Positions 25,997-34,584 of a stretch of 38,110 nucleotides of DNA are shown in pieces. Position numbers and translations under genes: made by a program. This DNA is from an uncultured Porphyromonadaceae bacterium (GTDB taxonomy: Bacteria > Bacteroidota > Bacteroidia > Bacteroidales > Muribaculaceae). A model generated the notes under the pieces. The model was not told the DNA's origin and made no database searches. It saw only the letters and a program-made list of their open reading frames with translations. Location of the stretch: positions 1-38,110 of the forward strand of contig UQUV01000030.1 of assembly GCA_900544305.1 (NCBI GenBank), in the 5' to 3' direction. Every line of letters starts with the position of its first letter. Within the stretch, counting starts at the first letter, position 1.

Positions 25997-26028
25997 CAAA
26001 GATAGAACGAATATTTTAACTGTGCAAT
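25997..26028 (-). promoter_or_regulatory. Promoter of tRNA-Met copy 2
   Basis: On the minus strand ATTG (26025-26028), 20 bases, TATCTTTG (25997-26004). It has the same layout as copy 1, with a one-base change in the -33 box. Confidence 0.68.
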
Positions 26029-26095
26029 ACTTTTGTGAAAAAAAGATTATTTTTCTAATTGGGGGAAGGTTCGGACGAAAAATCAGGCATGCATG

Positions 26096-26126
26096 TTTTT
26101 TCTCACCTTGTCATGTATTATATTTG
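26096..26126 (+). promoter_or_regulatory. Promoter of the membrane protein-men operon
   Basis: TTTT at 26096-26099, 19 bases, TATATTTG at 26119-26126. The start would be near 26133. An in-frame TTG at 26140 would leave almost no leader, while the ATG at 26158 leaves about 25 bases. Confidence 0.55.
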
Positions 26127-26157
26127 TAGTCCGTAAACTTTGAATGAGACGAACCGT

Positions 26158-27276
26158 ATGGATAAGCTGCATAGAAAGCGTAACCAAAAGACTGAATTTT
26201 CTGATTTGCAAAAAGCGCGAGGGCTTATGCGCCCCGGCTATGTGATATTTCCTGTATTGCTTGGACTGATTGTGATTGGAATCATGTTTTTCTCCGAATA
26301 TAAGGATTTTGACGTGTCACTGATAAAGATAACCAACCAGTCGATTTTTTATTTTGCACTGGCATGGCTGTGCATGGTGGGGCGTGATTTTGGACTGACG
26401 TGGCGTTTCCGTGCTTTGACCGACCACGATATTACGTGGGGACAGGCTTTGCGTGTGAATATGCTTTGCGAATTTACTTCGGCCGTTACGCCTTCCACTG
26501 TCGGTGGCAGCAGTTTCGGAATGATTTATCTCAAAGGTGAAGGTTTGTGGTTGGGTAGGGCAACGACGATAATGATGACTACGCTGTTTCTTGACGAACT
26601 TTTTTTCGTCGTGGCATGTCCGATTGGAATGATGCTGATACCGTTTGAAGAATTGTTCGCTTCTACGAATTTGAAATTTGCCCAGACCTTGCGGTTCACA
26701 TTCTGGCTTGTGTATGTCGGGCTTGTTTTGTGGACTATTGTCCTTTTTGTGGGGCTGTTTGTGAAGCCGCAGTTTATGAAAGCGTTGTTTCGGAAAGTCT
26801 TTTCGTTGAAATTTCTGCGCAAGTGGAAAGAGGCGGCGTTGGAAATGGGTGATAATTTTATCGCTACTTCCGTTGAACTCAAGCAGAAGAAATTCTGGTG
26901 GTGGATACGGGCTTTTTTTGCAACCGCACTTTCCTGGATTTCGCGCTATTTGGTGGTGAATGCATTGTTTTTGGCTTTTGCCGTCGATGCCGACCAGTTG
27001 TTGGTGCTTCTGCGTCAATTGGTGGTGTGGGTGGTTTTGACAATTTCTCCTACTCCCGGTGGTAGCGGATTGAGTGAATGGATTTTTACGAAATATTATG
27101 GCGATATGATAGCCAACACTTCATTGGCAGTAATTATGGCATTGTGTTGGCGTTTTATCAGCTATTATATATATTTGATAATCGGAGTGCTTGTCATTCC
27201 TTCGTGGTTACGGGGATGGAAACGCCGCATCCGAATGCAGAAACTGGAAAAAACAAATGAAAATGGAGACAACTGA
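26158..27276 (+). CDS. Lysylphosphatidylglycerol synthase TM-region (UPF0104) family membrane protein
   Basis: A 372-residue integral membrane protein with about eight hydrophobic segments and a basic N-terminal tail. The pattern SAVTPSTVGGSSFGMIYL near residues 110-125 and the later TISPTPGGSGLSEW match the conserved helices of the MprF-type transmembrane domain (AglD/UPF0104). It lacks the cytosolic aminoacyl-transferase domain of full MprF, so lysyl transfer is not expected; a lipid-flipping or lipid-linked transport role is a family-level guess. I start at ATG 26158; a TTG at 26140 would add six residues. Its 3' end overlaps menD by 20 bases, so the two are translationally linked, and it heads the men operon. 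Confidence 0.85.
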   Translation: MDKLHRKRNQKTEFSDLQKARGLMRPGYVIFPVLLGLIVIGIMFFSEYKDFDVSLIKITNQSIFYFALAWLCMVGRDFGLTWRFRALTDHDITWGQALRVNMLCEFTSAVTPSTVGGSSFGMIYLKGEGLWLGRATTIMMTTLFLDELFFVVACPIGMMLIPFEELFASTNLKFAQTLRFTFWLVYVGLVLWTIVLFVGLFVKPQFMKALFRKVFSLKFLRKWKEAALEMGDNFIATSVELKQKKFWWWIRAFFATALSWISRYLVVNALFLAFAVDADQLLVLLRQLVVWVVLTISPTPGGSGLSEWIFTKYYGDMIANTSLAVIMALCWRFISYYIYLIIGVLVIPSWLRGWKRRIRMQKLEKTNENGDN

Positions 27277-28960
27277 TAAAGAAGTGTGTACGATTTTGGT
27301 AGATGTGCTTGTCGCACATGGTGTGAAACGGGTGGTGCTGTCGCCCGGTTCGCGTAATGCTCCTTTGCTGGTGGCCATTGCCCGGCGGGATGATATTGAG
27401 AAATTCGTAGTGGTCGACGAGCGGAGTGCCGCTTTTTCGGCTTTGGGCATTGCACAGCAGACCGGAGAACCGGTAGCTATTGTATGTACTTCGGGAACAG
27501 CATTGTTGAACTATGCGCCGGCTGTTGCTGAGGCCTACTATCAGCAGTTGCCTTTGATTGTGGTTTCTGCCGACCGTCCAAAGGAATGGATTGACCAGGA
27601 TGACAGCCAGACAATCCGCCAGTTTGAGGCTTTGGCGCAATTCGTGAAAAAGAGCTATGACTTGCCGGCACGCTGTGACGACGATACCGCCCGTTGGTAT
27701 GTGAACCGTGTCGTGAACGATGCCATGATGGAGGCATTGTCGGGACGACGTTCGCCGGTGCATATCAATGTGCAGCTCGACGAACCGTTGACAAATATGG
27801 CTGCCTATGCCGGACCGTCGCGGAAAATCAATATGCTGACACCGTCGAAGGAACTGTCGACAGCAGATGTCAGATTGTTGGTTGAGGAAGCAAAGGATAA
27901 GAAAATTCTGGTGATTGCCGGATTTCATACTCCGAACCGTGATTTGTCGGAAGCTTTGCGGCGCTTGTCTTTGTTACCGAATGTTGCTGTCCTGTGTGAA
28001 ACTATTTCCAATATTACCGGCGATGGCATGATTCGTGCTATTGACCGTACGTTGCTGGCTATGCCGAGAGGCGGAGAAGCGGAATTCGTGCCCGATTTGC
28101 TGATTGTGATGGGCGGTGCCATAATCTCGCGTATAGTGAAAGCCTTTTTGCGGACCAACAAGGCCACGCGGCAGTGGTATGTGGGAATGACTGATACGAC
28201 GGTCGACTGCATGAAAACGCTGACTACGCGCATCATTACAGAACCCGGCACATTCTTCCGTCAGTTTGCCGATGCCTATTGTAGGGCGGAATATTCATGC
28301 GACAATGGTTTCGCCCAAGCATGGAAAAAACTGGGAAAAGCGGGAAAAGAGCGGCATGATGCTTATCTTTCCACTGTCGGATGGAGCGACTTGAAGGCTT
28401 TTTCTGTAATTTTGCCAAAAATTCCTTCGGACTGGCATGTGCAGTTGTCAAACGGTACGACAATACGCTATGCACAACTGTTCGGTGACGTCTTGACGCA
28501 GCGCAATGATTGCAACCGCGGAGTGTCGGGTATTGACGGTTCGACGTCGACAGCATTGGGCGCATCGCTTGCGTTCGGCGGGACTACGTTGCTGATTACC
28601 GGCGACATGAGTTTCTCTTACGATTTGTCGGGGCTGGCTTCGCAGTATAACGGGCCACGGTTCAAGATTATCGTGATGTGCAACGGCGGTGGAGGCATTT
28701 TCCGCTTTATCAAGAGCACTTCATCGTTGCCGGAACTGGACCGTTATTTTGAGGTGCATCGTGATATTCCTGTTGACCGCTATGCAGCGGCTTTCGGCTT
28801 TGCCTACTATGAGGCGGACAGTGAAACTTCGTTGGAAACGGCTCTTGCTGACTTTTTCGGAGAGAATGAACGGGCAGCTATTCTGGCTGTAAAGACGGAG
28901 AACGGTGTGAGTGCGTCGGTGTTGAAAAATTATTTTAGCAGAAAAAATCAAAAACAATAA
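27257..28960 (+). CDS. menD: SEPHCHC synthase, menaquinone biosynthesis
   Basis: Thiamine-diphosphate enzyme joining isochorismate and 2-oxoglutarate to give 2-succinyl-5-enolpyruvyl-6-hydroxy-3-cyclohexene-1-carboxylate. The 567 residues are of normal length. SPGSRNAPL lies at 29-37, the conserved MenD opening. CTSGTALLNYAPAVAEA follows in the domain carrying the ThDP-activating region. The ThDP motif is GD at 449-450 with Asn476 exactly 26 residues later. Two ATGs, at 27257 and 27263, are possible; both lie inside the 3' end of the membrane protein gene. A longer frame back to 27191 is not MenD-like. The isochorismate synthase gene (menF) that usually partners it is not in the window. Confidence 0.95.
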   Translation: MKMETTDKEVCTILVDVLVAHGVKRVVLSPGSRNAPLLVAIARRDDIEKFVVVDERSAAFSALGIAQQTGEPVAIVCTSGTALLNYAPAVAEAYYQQLPLIVVSADRPKEWIDQDDSQTIRQFEALAQFVKKSYDLPARCDDDTARWYVNRVVNDAMMEALSGRRSPVHINVQLDEPLTNMAAYAGPSRKINMLTPSKELSTADVRLLVEEAKDKKILVIAGFHTPNRDLSEALRRLSLLPNVAVLCETISNITGDGMIRAIDRTLLAMPRGGEAEFVPDLLIVMGGAIISRIVKAFLRTNKATRQWYVGMTDTTVDCMKTLTTRIITEPGTFFRQFADAYCRAEYSCDNGFAQAWKKLGKAGKERHDAYLSTVGWSDLKAFSVILPKIPSDWHVQLSNGTTIRYAQLFGDVLTQRNDCNRGVSGIDGSTSTALGASLAFGGTTLLITGDMSFSYDLSGLASQYNGPRFKIIVMCNGGGGIFRFIKSTSSLPELDRYFEVHRDIPVDRYAAAFGFAYYEADSETSLETALADFFGENERAAILAVKTENGVSASVLKNYFSRKNQKQ

Positions 28961-28972
28961 AACGATATAACT

Positions 28973-29797
28973 ATGAGCAACAGAGTTTGGACTCCCATTA
29001 AGGAATATACGGATATCCTTTTTGAACAGTATGGCGGTATTGCCAAAATAACAATCAACCGTCCGGAAGTCTATAATGCCTTCCGTCCGCAGACAAATAA
29101 GGAGATGCTGGATGCAATGGCTATTTGCCGTGAGCGTGCCGACATCGGCGTTATCATTCTTACGGGTATTGGCGACAAGGCTTTCTGTTCGGGTGGTGAC
29201 CAGAAAGTGAAAGGCATTGGCGGATATATTGACGAGAACGGTGTGCCCCGTCTGAACGTTCTGGACTTGCACAAGGCTATCCGCTCAATTCCGAAACCGG
29301 TAATTGCTATGGTGAACGGATATGCAATCGGTGGCGGACATGTGCTTCATGTGGTTTGCGACTTAACAATTGCCAGCGAAAACGCACGTTTCGGCCAGAC
29401 TGGTCCGAAGGTGGGCAGTTTTGACGCAGGCTTCGGTTCTTCTTATCTTGCCCGCTGCGTTGGACAGAAAAAAGCACGGGAAATCTGGTTCCTTTGCCGT
29501 CAGTATACAGCTAAGGAAGCCGAAGAAATGGGTATGGTCAACAAGGTTGTGCCGTTCGAACGCCTGGAGGATGAAACCGTGGAATGGTGTGAAACAATTC
29601 TCAAACGCAGCCCGATGGCTATCCGCATGATTAAGCGTGCCTTGAATGCCGAACTCGACGGACAGCGCGGTATGATGGAATTTGCCGGAGATGCTACGCT
29701 GATGTATTATCTGATGGAAGAAGCGCAGGAAGGCAAGAATGCCTTTTTGGAGAAACGTGACCCTAATTTCCAGCAATTCCCGAAATTTCCAGGATAG
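28973..29797 (+). CDS. menB: 1,4-dihydroxy-2-naphthoyl-CoA synthase
   Basis: Crotonase-fold enzyme that closes the second ring, turning o-succinylbenzoyl-CoA into dihydroxynaphthoyl-CoA. The 274 residues are the normal length. SGGDQKV at 73-79 and GGGHVLHVVCD at 120-130 line the CoA/oxyanion pocket. QTGPKVGSFDAGFG at 142-155 is the MenB signature; the Gly in QTGPKVG is typical of the bicarbonate-dependent group. It starts 12 bases after menD and ends three bases before menC. In pathway order it acts after menC and menE, although it is encoded before them. Confidence 0.96.
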   Translation: MSNRVWTPIKEYTDILFEQYGGIAKITINRPEVYNAFRPQTNKEMLDAMAICRERADIGVIILTGIGDKAFCSGGDQKVKGIGGYIDENGVPRLNVLDLHKAIRSIPKPVIAMVNGYAIGGGHVLHVVCDLTIASENARFGQTGPKVGSFDAGFGSSYLARCVGQKKAREIWFLCRQYTAKEAEEMGMVNKVVPFERLEDETVEWCETILKRSPMAIRMIKRALNAELDGQRGMMEFAGDATLMYYLMEEAQEGKNAFLEKRDPNFQQFPKFPG

Positions 29798-29800
29798 CAT

Positions 29801-30856
29801 ATGAAGGCATCGTATTGCAGATATGTGCTGAAATTCAAACAGCCGGCCGGCACTTCGCGCGGAACGCTGCTTGAAAAGGAAACCTATTTCCTGAAACTGG
29901 AGGATGAGGAGTTTCCCGGACATTACGGATTGGGCGAATGTGCCGTGTTCCGCGGATTGTCGATGGATGATGTGCCAAATTACGAGGAATGCCTTCGTGA
30001 GGTTTGTGCCAATATCGGCAGAGACGAAATGTCGGATTTGTCGCAGTTTCCGTCCATTAAGTTTGGGCTCGAAACAGCTATTTATGACTTTTCGAACGGG
30101 TGCCGCCGCATCCCGTTCCCGTCCGATTTTACGGAAGGAAACGCAGAAATTCCTATCAACGGACTCGTATGGATGGGAACGAAGGAGGAAATGCTGAAAC
30201 GCATCGACGATAAAATCAAGGCAGGATTCACTACCATCAAGCTGAAAGTGGGTGCTATCGACTATGAAAGCGAACTGGAGCTGGTGAAGCATATCCGAAA
30301 GGTGTTTCCGCCGGAGGTATTGACGATTCGTTTGGATGCCAACGGAGGATTTACGGCAGAAAATGTGATGAGTCGTCTGGAAGGCTTTGCGCGCTATGGC
30401 ATTCATTCCATTGAGCAGCCGGTAAAGGCTGGACAGTGGGAACTGATGCGTCGTGTGTGTGACGAATCTCCGATTGACATAGCTCTCGATGAGGAATTGA
30501 TTGGCATTGTCGAGCCTCAGAAAATGGGAGAAATGCTGGAAGCGGTGAAGCCGAAATATATCATTTTGAAACCGTCGCTGATTGGCGGTTTCTCCGGCTC
30601 TGCGGAATGGATGCGTCAGGCTTCTTTCCGTGGCGTTGGCGGATGGATAACATCTGCATTGGAATCGAATGTCGGACTGAACGCTATTGCACAATGGACG
30701 GCACAGATGGGCGCTTCGATGCCGCAGGGATTGGGTACAGGTGCCTTGTTTGTCAATAATTTTGATTCTCCTCTTGTGCAGGAAGGCGAGGTGCTTCGCT
30801 TTAATCCGCAAAAAACGTGGAATATACCTGAATTAGATTGGAAAACTGTGGAATGA
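29801..30856 (+). CDS. menC: o-Succinylbenzoate synthase
   Basis: Enolase-superfamily enzyme that dehydrates SHCHC to o-succinylbenzoate. The 351 residues are close to family length. The catalytic lysines lie in TIKLKVG (Lys147 and Lys149). Asp179 in LDANGGF and the EQP and LDEEL segments supply metal ligands, and the distal lysine is in ILKPSLIGG. The Bacteroidetes MenC group shows similar spacing. The start ATG is three bases after menB. The stop overlaps the menE start (ATGA, 30853-30856), so translation is coupled. Confidence 0.93.
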   Translation: MKASYCRYVLKFKQPAGTSRGTLLEKETYFLKLEDEEFPGHYGLGECAVFRGLSMDDVPNYEECLREVCANIGRDEMSDLSQFPSIKFGLETAIYDFSNGCRRIPFPSDFTEGNAEIPINGLVWMGTKEEMLKRIDDKIKAGFTTIKLKVGAIDYESELELVKHIRKVFPPEVLTIRLDANGGFTAENVMSRLEGFARYGIHSIEQPVKAGQWELMRRVCDESPIDIALDEELIGIVEPQKMGEMLEAVKPKYIILKPSLIGGFSGSAEWMRQASFRGVGGWITSALESNVGLNAIAQWTAQMGASMPQGLGTGALFVNNFDSPLVQEGEVLRFNPQKTWNIPELDWKTVE

Positions 30857-31875
30857 AACCGATAAAAATAAACGGTAAAATGTGCAGCAATGTCGGGGAG
30901 GTCAGAATGGTGGCATCCCCGGCATTGTCGGCATTTATGGAGGCTTGGTTTAACCCTTCGTGCGATTATGTGATTGGACATACGTCAGGGTCGACTGGCA
31001 AACCGAAAGAAATCAAGTTGCTGAAAGCGGATATGGTGCAGTCGGCACGGCTGACCAATCGTTTTTTCAGTCTTGGTGCCGGCAGTCGTTTTTTTCTGTG
31101 TCTTTCTCCTGACTATATTGCCGGTAAGATGATGATAGTGCGTGCCGTAGAAGCCGGAGGGGAGATTGTGGAAGAGAAGCCTTCCAATAATCCGTTGGCA
31201 ACGTATGAGGGAGAGCCGTTTGACTTGGTGGCTGTTGTGCCTTCGCAGGCGCAGGCTTTGGTCGAACATCCGGAACGTCTTCGCTTTGTCAGAAATATGA
31301 TTGTGGGAGGAGGAGCTGTGGCCGATTCGCTTCGTCATGACCTCGCTCGCTTGGGGGGTGAGGCATATTCAACGTACGGCATGACCGAAACTTGTTCCCA
31401 TGTAGCCCTTTCGCGTATGTGTGCCGATATCCGTCCCTACAGGGCGTTGCCGCCGGTTACGTTTTCGACGGATGACAGAGGGTGTTTGGTGGTTCATACG
31501 CCGCAATTCTCTTTTCCATCGTTGACTACGAACGATGTGGTAGAATTGTTGTCCGAACAGGAGTTCCGTTGGATTGGCAGGTATGACAACGTGATAAATA
31601 CGGGCGGTATTAAGGTTTTTCCCGAAGATATCGAGAAGCAGATTGCATCGTTGATGAACTGTCGCTACTATATAGCTGCGCGTCCGTCGGAAAAGTGGGG
31701 CAGTGAGGTGGTGTTGGTGCTCGAAAGCAATCCATTGAGCGATAATGAGAAGACATCTTTGCTTGCTGCGTTGAAATCTGTGCTTCCTGTATACTCGGTT
31801 CCTAAAGATATTGTCTGTTTTCCTGTTTTCCGTGAAACTTCATCTGGAAAAGTGATTCGGGAAAAGTTGTGTTAA
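30853..31875 (+). CDS. menE: o-Succinylbenzoate-CoA ligase, short form
   Basis: AMP-forming ligase that activates o-succinylbenzoate with CoA before MenB acts. It has TSGSTGKPK at 44-52 (phosphate loop), STYGMTETCSHVA in the middle, WIGRYDNVINTGGIK in the hinge region, and the adenylation lysine Lys333 in SSGKVIREKL. The 340 residues are clearly fewer than the roughly 450 of E. coli MenE: the N-terminal part of the large domain is missing, which is usual for Bacteroidetes MenE. I start at the ATG of the ATGA overlap with menC rather than the TTG at 30838. It is the last gene of the men operon; no clear terminator follows. Confidence 0.92.
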   Translation: MKPIKINGKMCSNVGEVRMVASPALSAFMEAWFNPSCDYVIGHTSGSTGKPKEIKLLKADMVQSARLTNRFFSLGAGSRFFLCLSPDYIAGKMMIVRAVEAGGEIVEEKPSNNPLATYEGEPFDLVAVVPSQAQALVEHPERLRFVRNMIVGGGAVADSLRHDLARLGGEAYSTYGMTETCSHVALSRMCADIRPYRALPPVTFSTDDRGCLVVHTPQFSFPSLTTNDVVELLSEQEFRWIGRYDNVINTGGIKVFPEDIEKQIASLMNCRYYIAARPSEKWGSEVVLVLESNPLSDNEKTSLLAALKSVLPVYSVPKDIVCFPVFRETSSGKVIREKLC

Positions 31876-31920
31876 GATATGTTATTATTTGGACTGATTA
31901 TAAATAAAGTGTCCAAAAAA

Positions 31921-31952
31921 TTTTCATAGAAAAGCATATATCCCCATCTTTG
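31921..31952 (+). promoter_or_regulatory. Candidate promoter of feoAB
   Basis: TTTT at 31921-31924, 20 bases, CATCTTTG at 31945-31952, one base off the -7 consensus. I found no convincing Fur-box palindrome in the 97 bases between menE and feoAB. Confidence 0.5.
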
Positions 31953-31972
31953 CACCAGAAAAACGGATATCT

Positions 31973-34390
31973 ATGAGATTGTCAGATTTGAAAACCGGAG
32001 AAACCGGTGTGATTGTAAAGATTCTCGGGCACGGTTCGTTTCGGAAACGTGTGATGGAGATGGGGTTTGTGAAGGGTAAAAAAATTCTGGTAGAATTGAA
32101 TGCGCCGCTCCACGACCCGATAAAATATAAGATTCTGGATTATGAAATATCGCTCCGCCGTGCAGAAGCGAGCTTGATTGAGGTAGTGCGCGAAGAGGCC
32201 GCTCCCGATTTTGTTACGGAGGATGTGGCCTTTATCCGGGAGGATGACGGTTCTTTTATTAACACATTCGACCGCGAGCGCCGGACTATCAATGTCGCTT
32301 TGATTGGAAATCCGAACTGTGGCAAGACATCCATGTTCAATTGGGCTTCAGGTGCAAAGGAGCATGTGGGCAACTACAGTGGTGTGACAGTCGATGCGAA
32401 AACCGGTAAAATGGACTATAAGGGTTATCAGTTCAACATCGTTGACTTGCCGGGAACCTATTCGCTGTCGGCATATTCGCCTGAGGAATTGTATGTACGC
32501 CGTTACCTGCGTGATGAAGTGCCGGATGTGGTGATAAATGTGGTCGACGCTTCCAATCTTGAACGAAACTTGTATCTTACGACTGAGCTTATCGACATGG
32601 ACCGCAGTATGGTTATTGCGCTGAACATGTATGACGAGCTGGAGAAGAGCAAGGTGGAGTTCGATTACGAAAGTTTGGCACGGATGATTGGTGTTCCGAT
32701 GGTGCCGACTGTTTCCAAGTCGGGACGTGGCATTCATGAACTGTTTGATACTATCATTGAGGTCTACGAAGGAAGAAACGAAGTGGTGCGCCATGTGCAT
32801 ATCGGCTTTTCGAAAGACATAGAAGAGGCGGTGCAGGAAGTGCAGGCCGAGCTGAAGAAAGAGGCAAATTTGCATTTGCAGTTCTCGGCACGTTATCTGT
32901 CCATCAAGTTCCTTGAAAATGATAAGGAAGTCGTTTCAATGCTAAAAGCTTATCCTGATTTCGACCGTTTGCAGGAATTGCGCGACCGTCTGGTAAGCAG
33001 GATTGAGGAAATTCATAAGGAGGATATTGCGGCGACGATTGCAAGCTCAAAATATGGTTTCGTGTCGGGGGCATTGCGCGAAACGATGTCGACGACCGAA
33101 AAAGAAGAAGCCAAGTCGACGGCCATGATTGATTCTATTGTGACAAGCCGTTTGTTCGGATTCCCGATATTCATTTTTATCATGTGGCTGATGTTCTGGG
33201 CCACTTTTGAAATCGGACAGTATCCGATGGACTGGATTGAAGCGGCTGTCGGTTGGATTGGCGATATGGTCAGCACTTATATGCCCGACGGACCAATCAA
33301 GGATATGCTTGTCGACGGAATTATCGGAGGTGTAGGCGGTGTGATTGTGTTCCTGCCAAATATTTTGATTCTCTATGCCTTTATTTCATTTATGGAAGAC
33401 TCCGGCTATATGGCGAGAGCGGCGTTCATTATGGATAAGGTGATGCACAAAATCGGGCTTCACGGGAAATCGTTCATTCCGATGGTGATGGGCTTCGGTT
33501 GCAACGTGCCGGCAATTATTGCAACCCGTACCATTGAGAGCAAGTCGAGCCGGTTGATAACGATTCTGATCAATCCGTTCATGTCTTGCGGTGCGCGTTT
33601 GCCGATTTATTTGTTGCTGGTCGGTGCGTTTTTCCCGAAACATGCGAGCATTGCTCTGCTTGGGCTTTATGCACTGGGTATTCTGGTAGCGGTTGTGACA
33701 GCAAAGCTGATGCGAAAATTCTACTACAAGAAAGACGAGACTCCGTTCGTAATGGAGTTGCCTCCTTATCGCATACCGACAATGAAGGCCACGATGCGCC
33801 ACATGTGGGCAAAGGGTAAGCAATATTTGCACAAAATGGGTGGCGTGATTCTTGTTGCCAGTCTGATAATTTGGGCATTGAGCTATTTCCCGCGTCCTAC
33901 GGAGGAACAGATTGCCCAAACACAGTCGGAATTGCGCCAGGAGCATATTGAAAATGTGGATGCCGCAGCGGTTTCGGCTACTGAAAATTCATATCTTGGA
34001 CGTATCGGTAAGTTCATATCACCCGTGTTTGAACCTCTGGGTTTCAATTGGAAAATGACAATATCGTTGCTGTCGGGTACTGTGGCAAAAGAGACGGTTG
34101 TTTCTACGTTGGGTGTGTTGTATAGTGGTGACGCAGATGCCGATGAAGCCGCTCTTTCTGAAAGAATCCAACAGCCGAATCCGAAGACCGGTAAGCCGGA
34201 TTTCACGCCGTTGGTAAGCGCCTGTTTCTTGATATTTGTGCTGCTCTATGTACCGTGTATTGCAACGGTCACTGCAGTTGTCAAGGAAACTGGCAGCTGG
34301 AAATACGGTGTGTTTACGTTGTGCTATAATACGTTCGTTGCCTGGTTGCTTGCATTTATCGTATATCAAGTCGGAACGTTATTCGTATGA
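31973..34390 (+). CDS. feoB: Ferrous iron transporter, FeoA-FeoB fusion
   Basis: Inner-membrane GTP-dependent Fe(II) importer. Residues 1-75 are an SH3-like FeoA domain (MRLSDLKTGE, then VMEMGFVKGKKI), which in many bacteria is a separate protein. The GTPase domain follows with G1 GNPNCGKT at 112-119, G3 DLPG at 158-161, and G4 NMYD at 218-221. A helical linker leads to the membrane region with two Gate-type repeats, including SCGARLPIYLLLVGAFF. The 805 residues suit the fusion. It is monocistronic, starts 97 bases after menE, and ends before metG. The fusion fixes FeoA and FeoB in a 1:1 ratio. Confidence 0.95.
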   Translation: MRLSDLKTGETGVIVKILGHGSFRKRVMEMGFVKGKKILVELNAPLHDPIKYKILDYEISLRRAEASLIEVVREEAAPDFVTEDVAFIREDDGSFINTFDRERRTINVALIGNPNCGKTSMFNWASGAKEHVGNYSGVTVDAKTGKMDYKGYQFNIVDLPGTYSLSAYSPEELYVRRYLRDEVPDVVINVVDASNLERNLYLTTELIDMDRSMVIALNMYDELEKSKVEFDYESLARMIGVPMVPTVSKSGRGIHELFDTIIEVYEGRNEVVRHVHIGFSKDIEEAVQEVQAELKKEANLHLQFSARYLSIKFLENDKEVVSMLKAYPDFDRLQELRDRLVSRIEEIHKEDIAATIASSKYGFVSGALRETMSTTEKEEAKSTAMIDSIVTSRLFGFPIFIFIMWLMFWATFEIGQYPMDWIEAAVGWIGDMVSTYMPDGPIKDMLVDGIIGGVGGVIVFLPNILILYAFISFMEDSGYMARAAFIMDKVMHKIGLHGKSFIPMVMGFGCNVPAIIATRTIESKSSRLITILINPFMSCGARLPIYLLLVGAFFPKHASIALLGLYALGILVAVVTAKLMRKFYYKKDETPFVMELPPYRIPTMKATMRHMWAKGKQYLHKMGGVILVASLIIWALSYFPRPTEEQIAQTQSELRQEHIENVDAAAVSATENSYLGRIGKFISPVFEPLGFNWKMTISLLSGTVAKETVVSTLGVLYSGDADADEAALSERIQQPNPKTGKPDFTPLVSACFLIFVLLYVPCIATVTAVVKETGSWKYGVFTLCYNTFVAWLLAFIVYQVGTLFV

Positions 34391-34420
34391 TGAAAACATC
34401 AGGGATGCGGTGATAATGGT

Positions 34421-34489
34421 AGCATGAGTATCGGATAAATGCGTTTCATGCCGTGTTTTTCACGGGTGTGATTGCAATATCCTCATGCT
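34421..34489. repeat. Inverted repeat in the feoAB-metG spacer
   Basis: AGCATGAG (34421-34428) and CTCATGCT (34482-34489) form an 8-bp stem; a CCGTG/CACGG hairpin with a T5 loop (34451-34465) sits inside. No T-tract follows, so this could be a structured 3' end of the feoAB message rather than a standard terminator. Confidence 0.35.
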
Positions 34490-34492
34490 GAT

Positions 34493-34523
34493 TTTGGATT
34501 CGCTTCAAATTATATTAACTTTG
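34493..34523 (+). promoter_or_regulatory. Promoter of metG
   Basis: TTTG at 34493-34496, 19 bases, TAACTTTG at 34516-34523, a complete consensus match. The start is expected near 34530, giving a leader of about 55 bases. Confidence 0.72.
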
Positions 34524-34551
34524 CGGTGGCTTTAGCGGGCTGCCGCAAAGT
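34518..34551 (+). promoter_or_regulatory. Palindrome over the metG promoter and leader
   Basis: ACTTTGCGG (34518-34526) and CCGCAAAGT (34543-34551) are a 9-bp perfect inverted repeat with a 16-base centre. The left arm covers the -7 element, and the right arm lies about 15-20 bases into the expected transcript. It could be an operator or part of a leader hairpin. Confidence 0.45.
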
Positions 34552-34584
34552 CGTTTTTACTGGAAAAAAGAATTACATTAGAAT

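Noticed and set aside
27191..27256. 22-codon extension of menD inside the membrane protein gene
   Set aside because: No MenD homology in these residues; ATGs at 27257/27263 give the standard N-terminus.
29363..30811. 482-codon open frame antisense across menB and menC
   Set aside because: Both genes on the plus strand are intact with all catalytic residues. The antisense frame is His/Phe/Arg-rich and has no recognisable motif or promoter.
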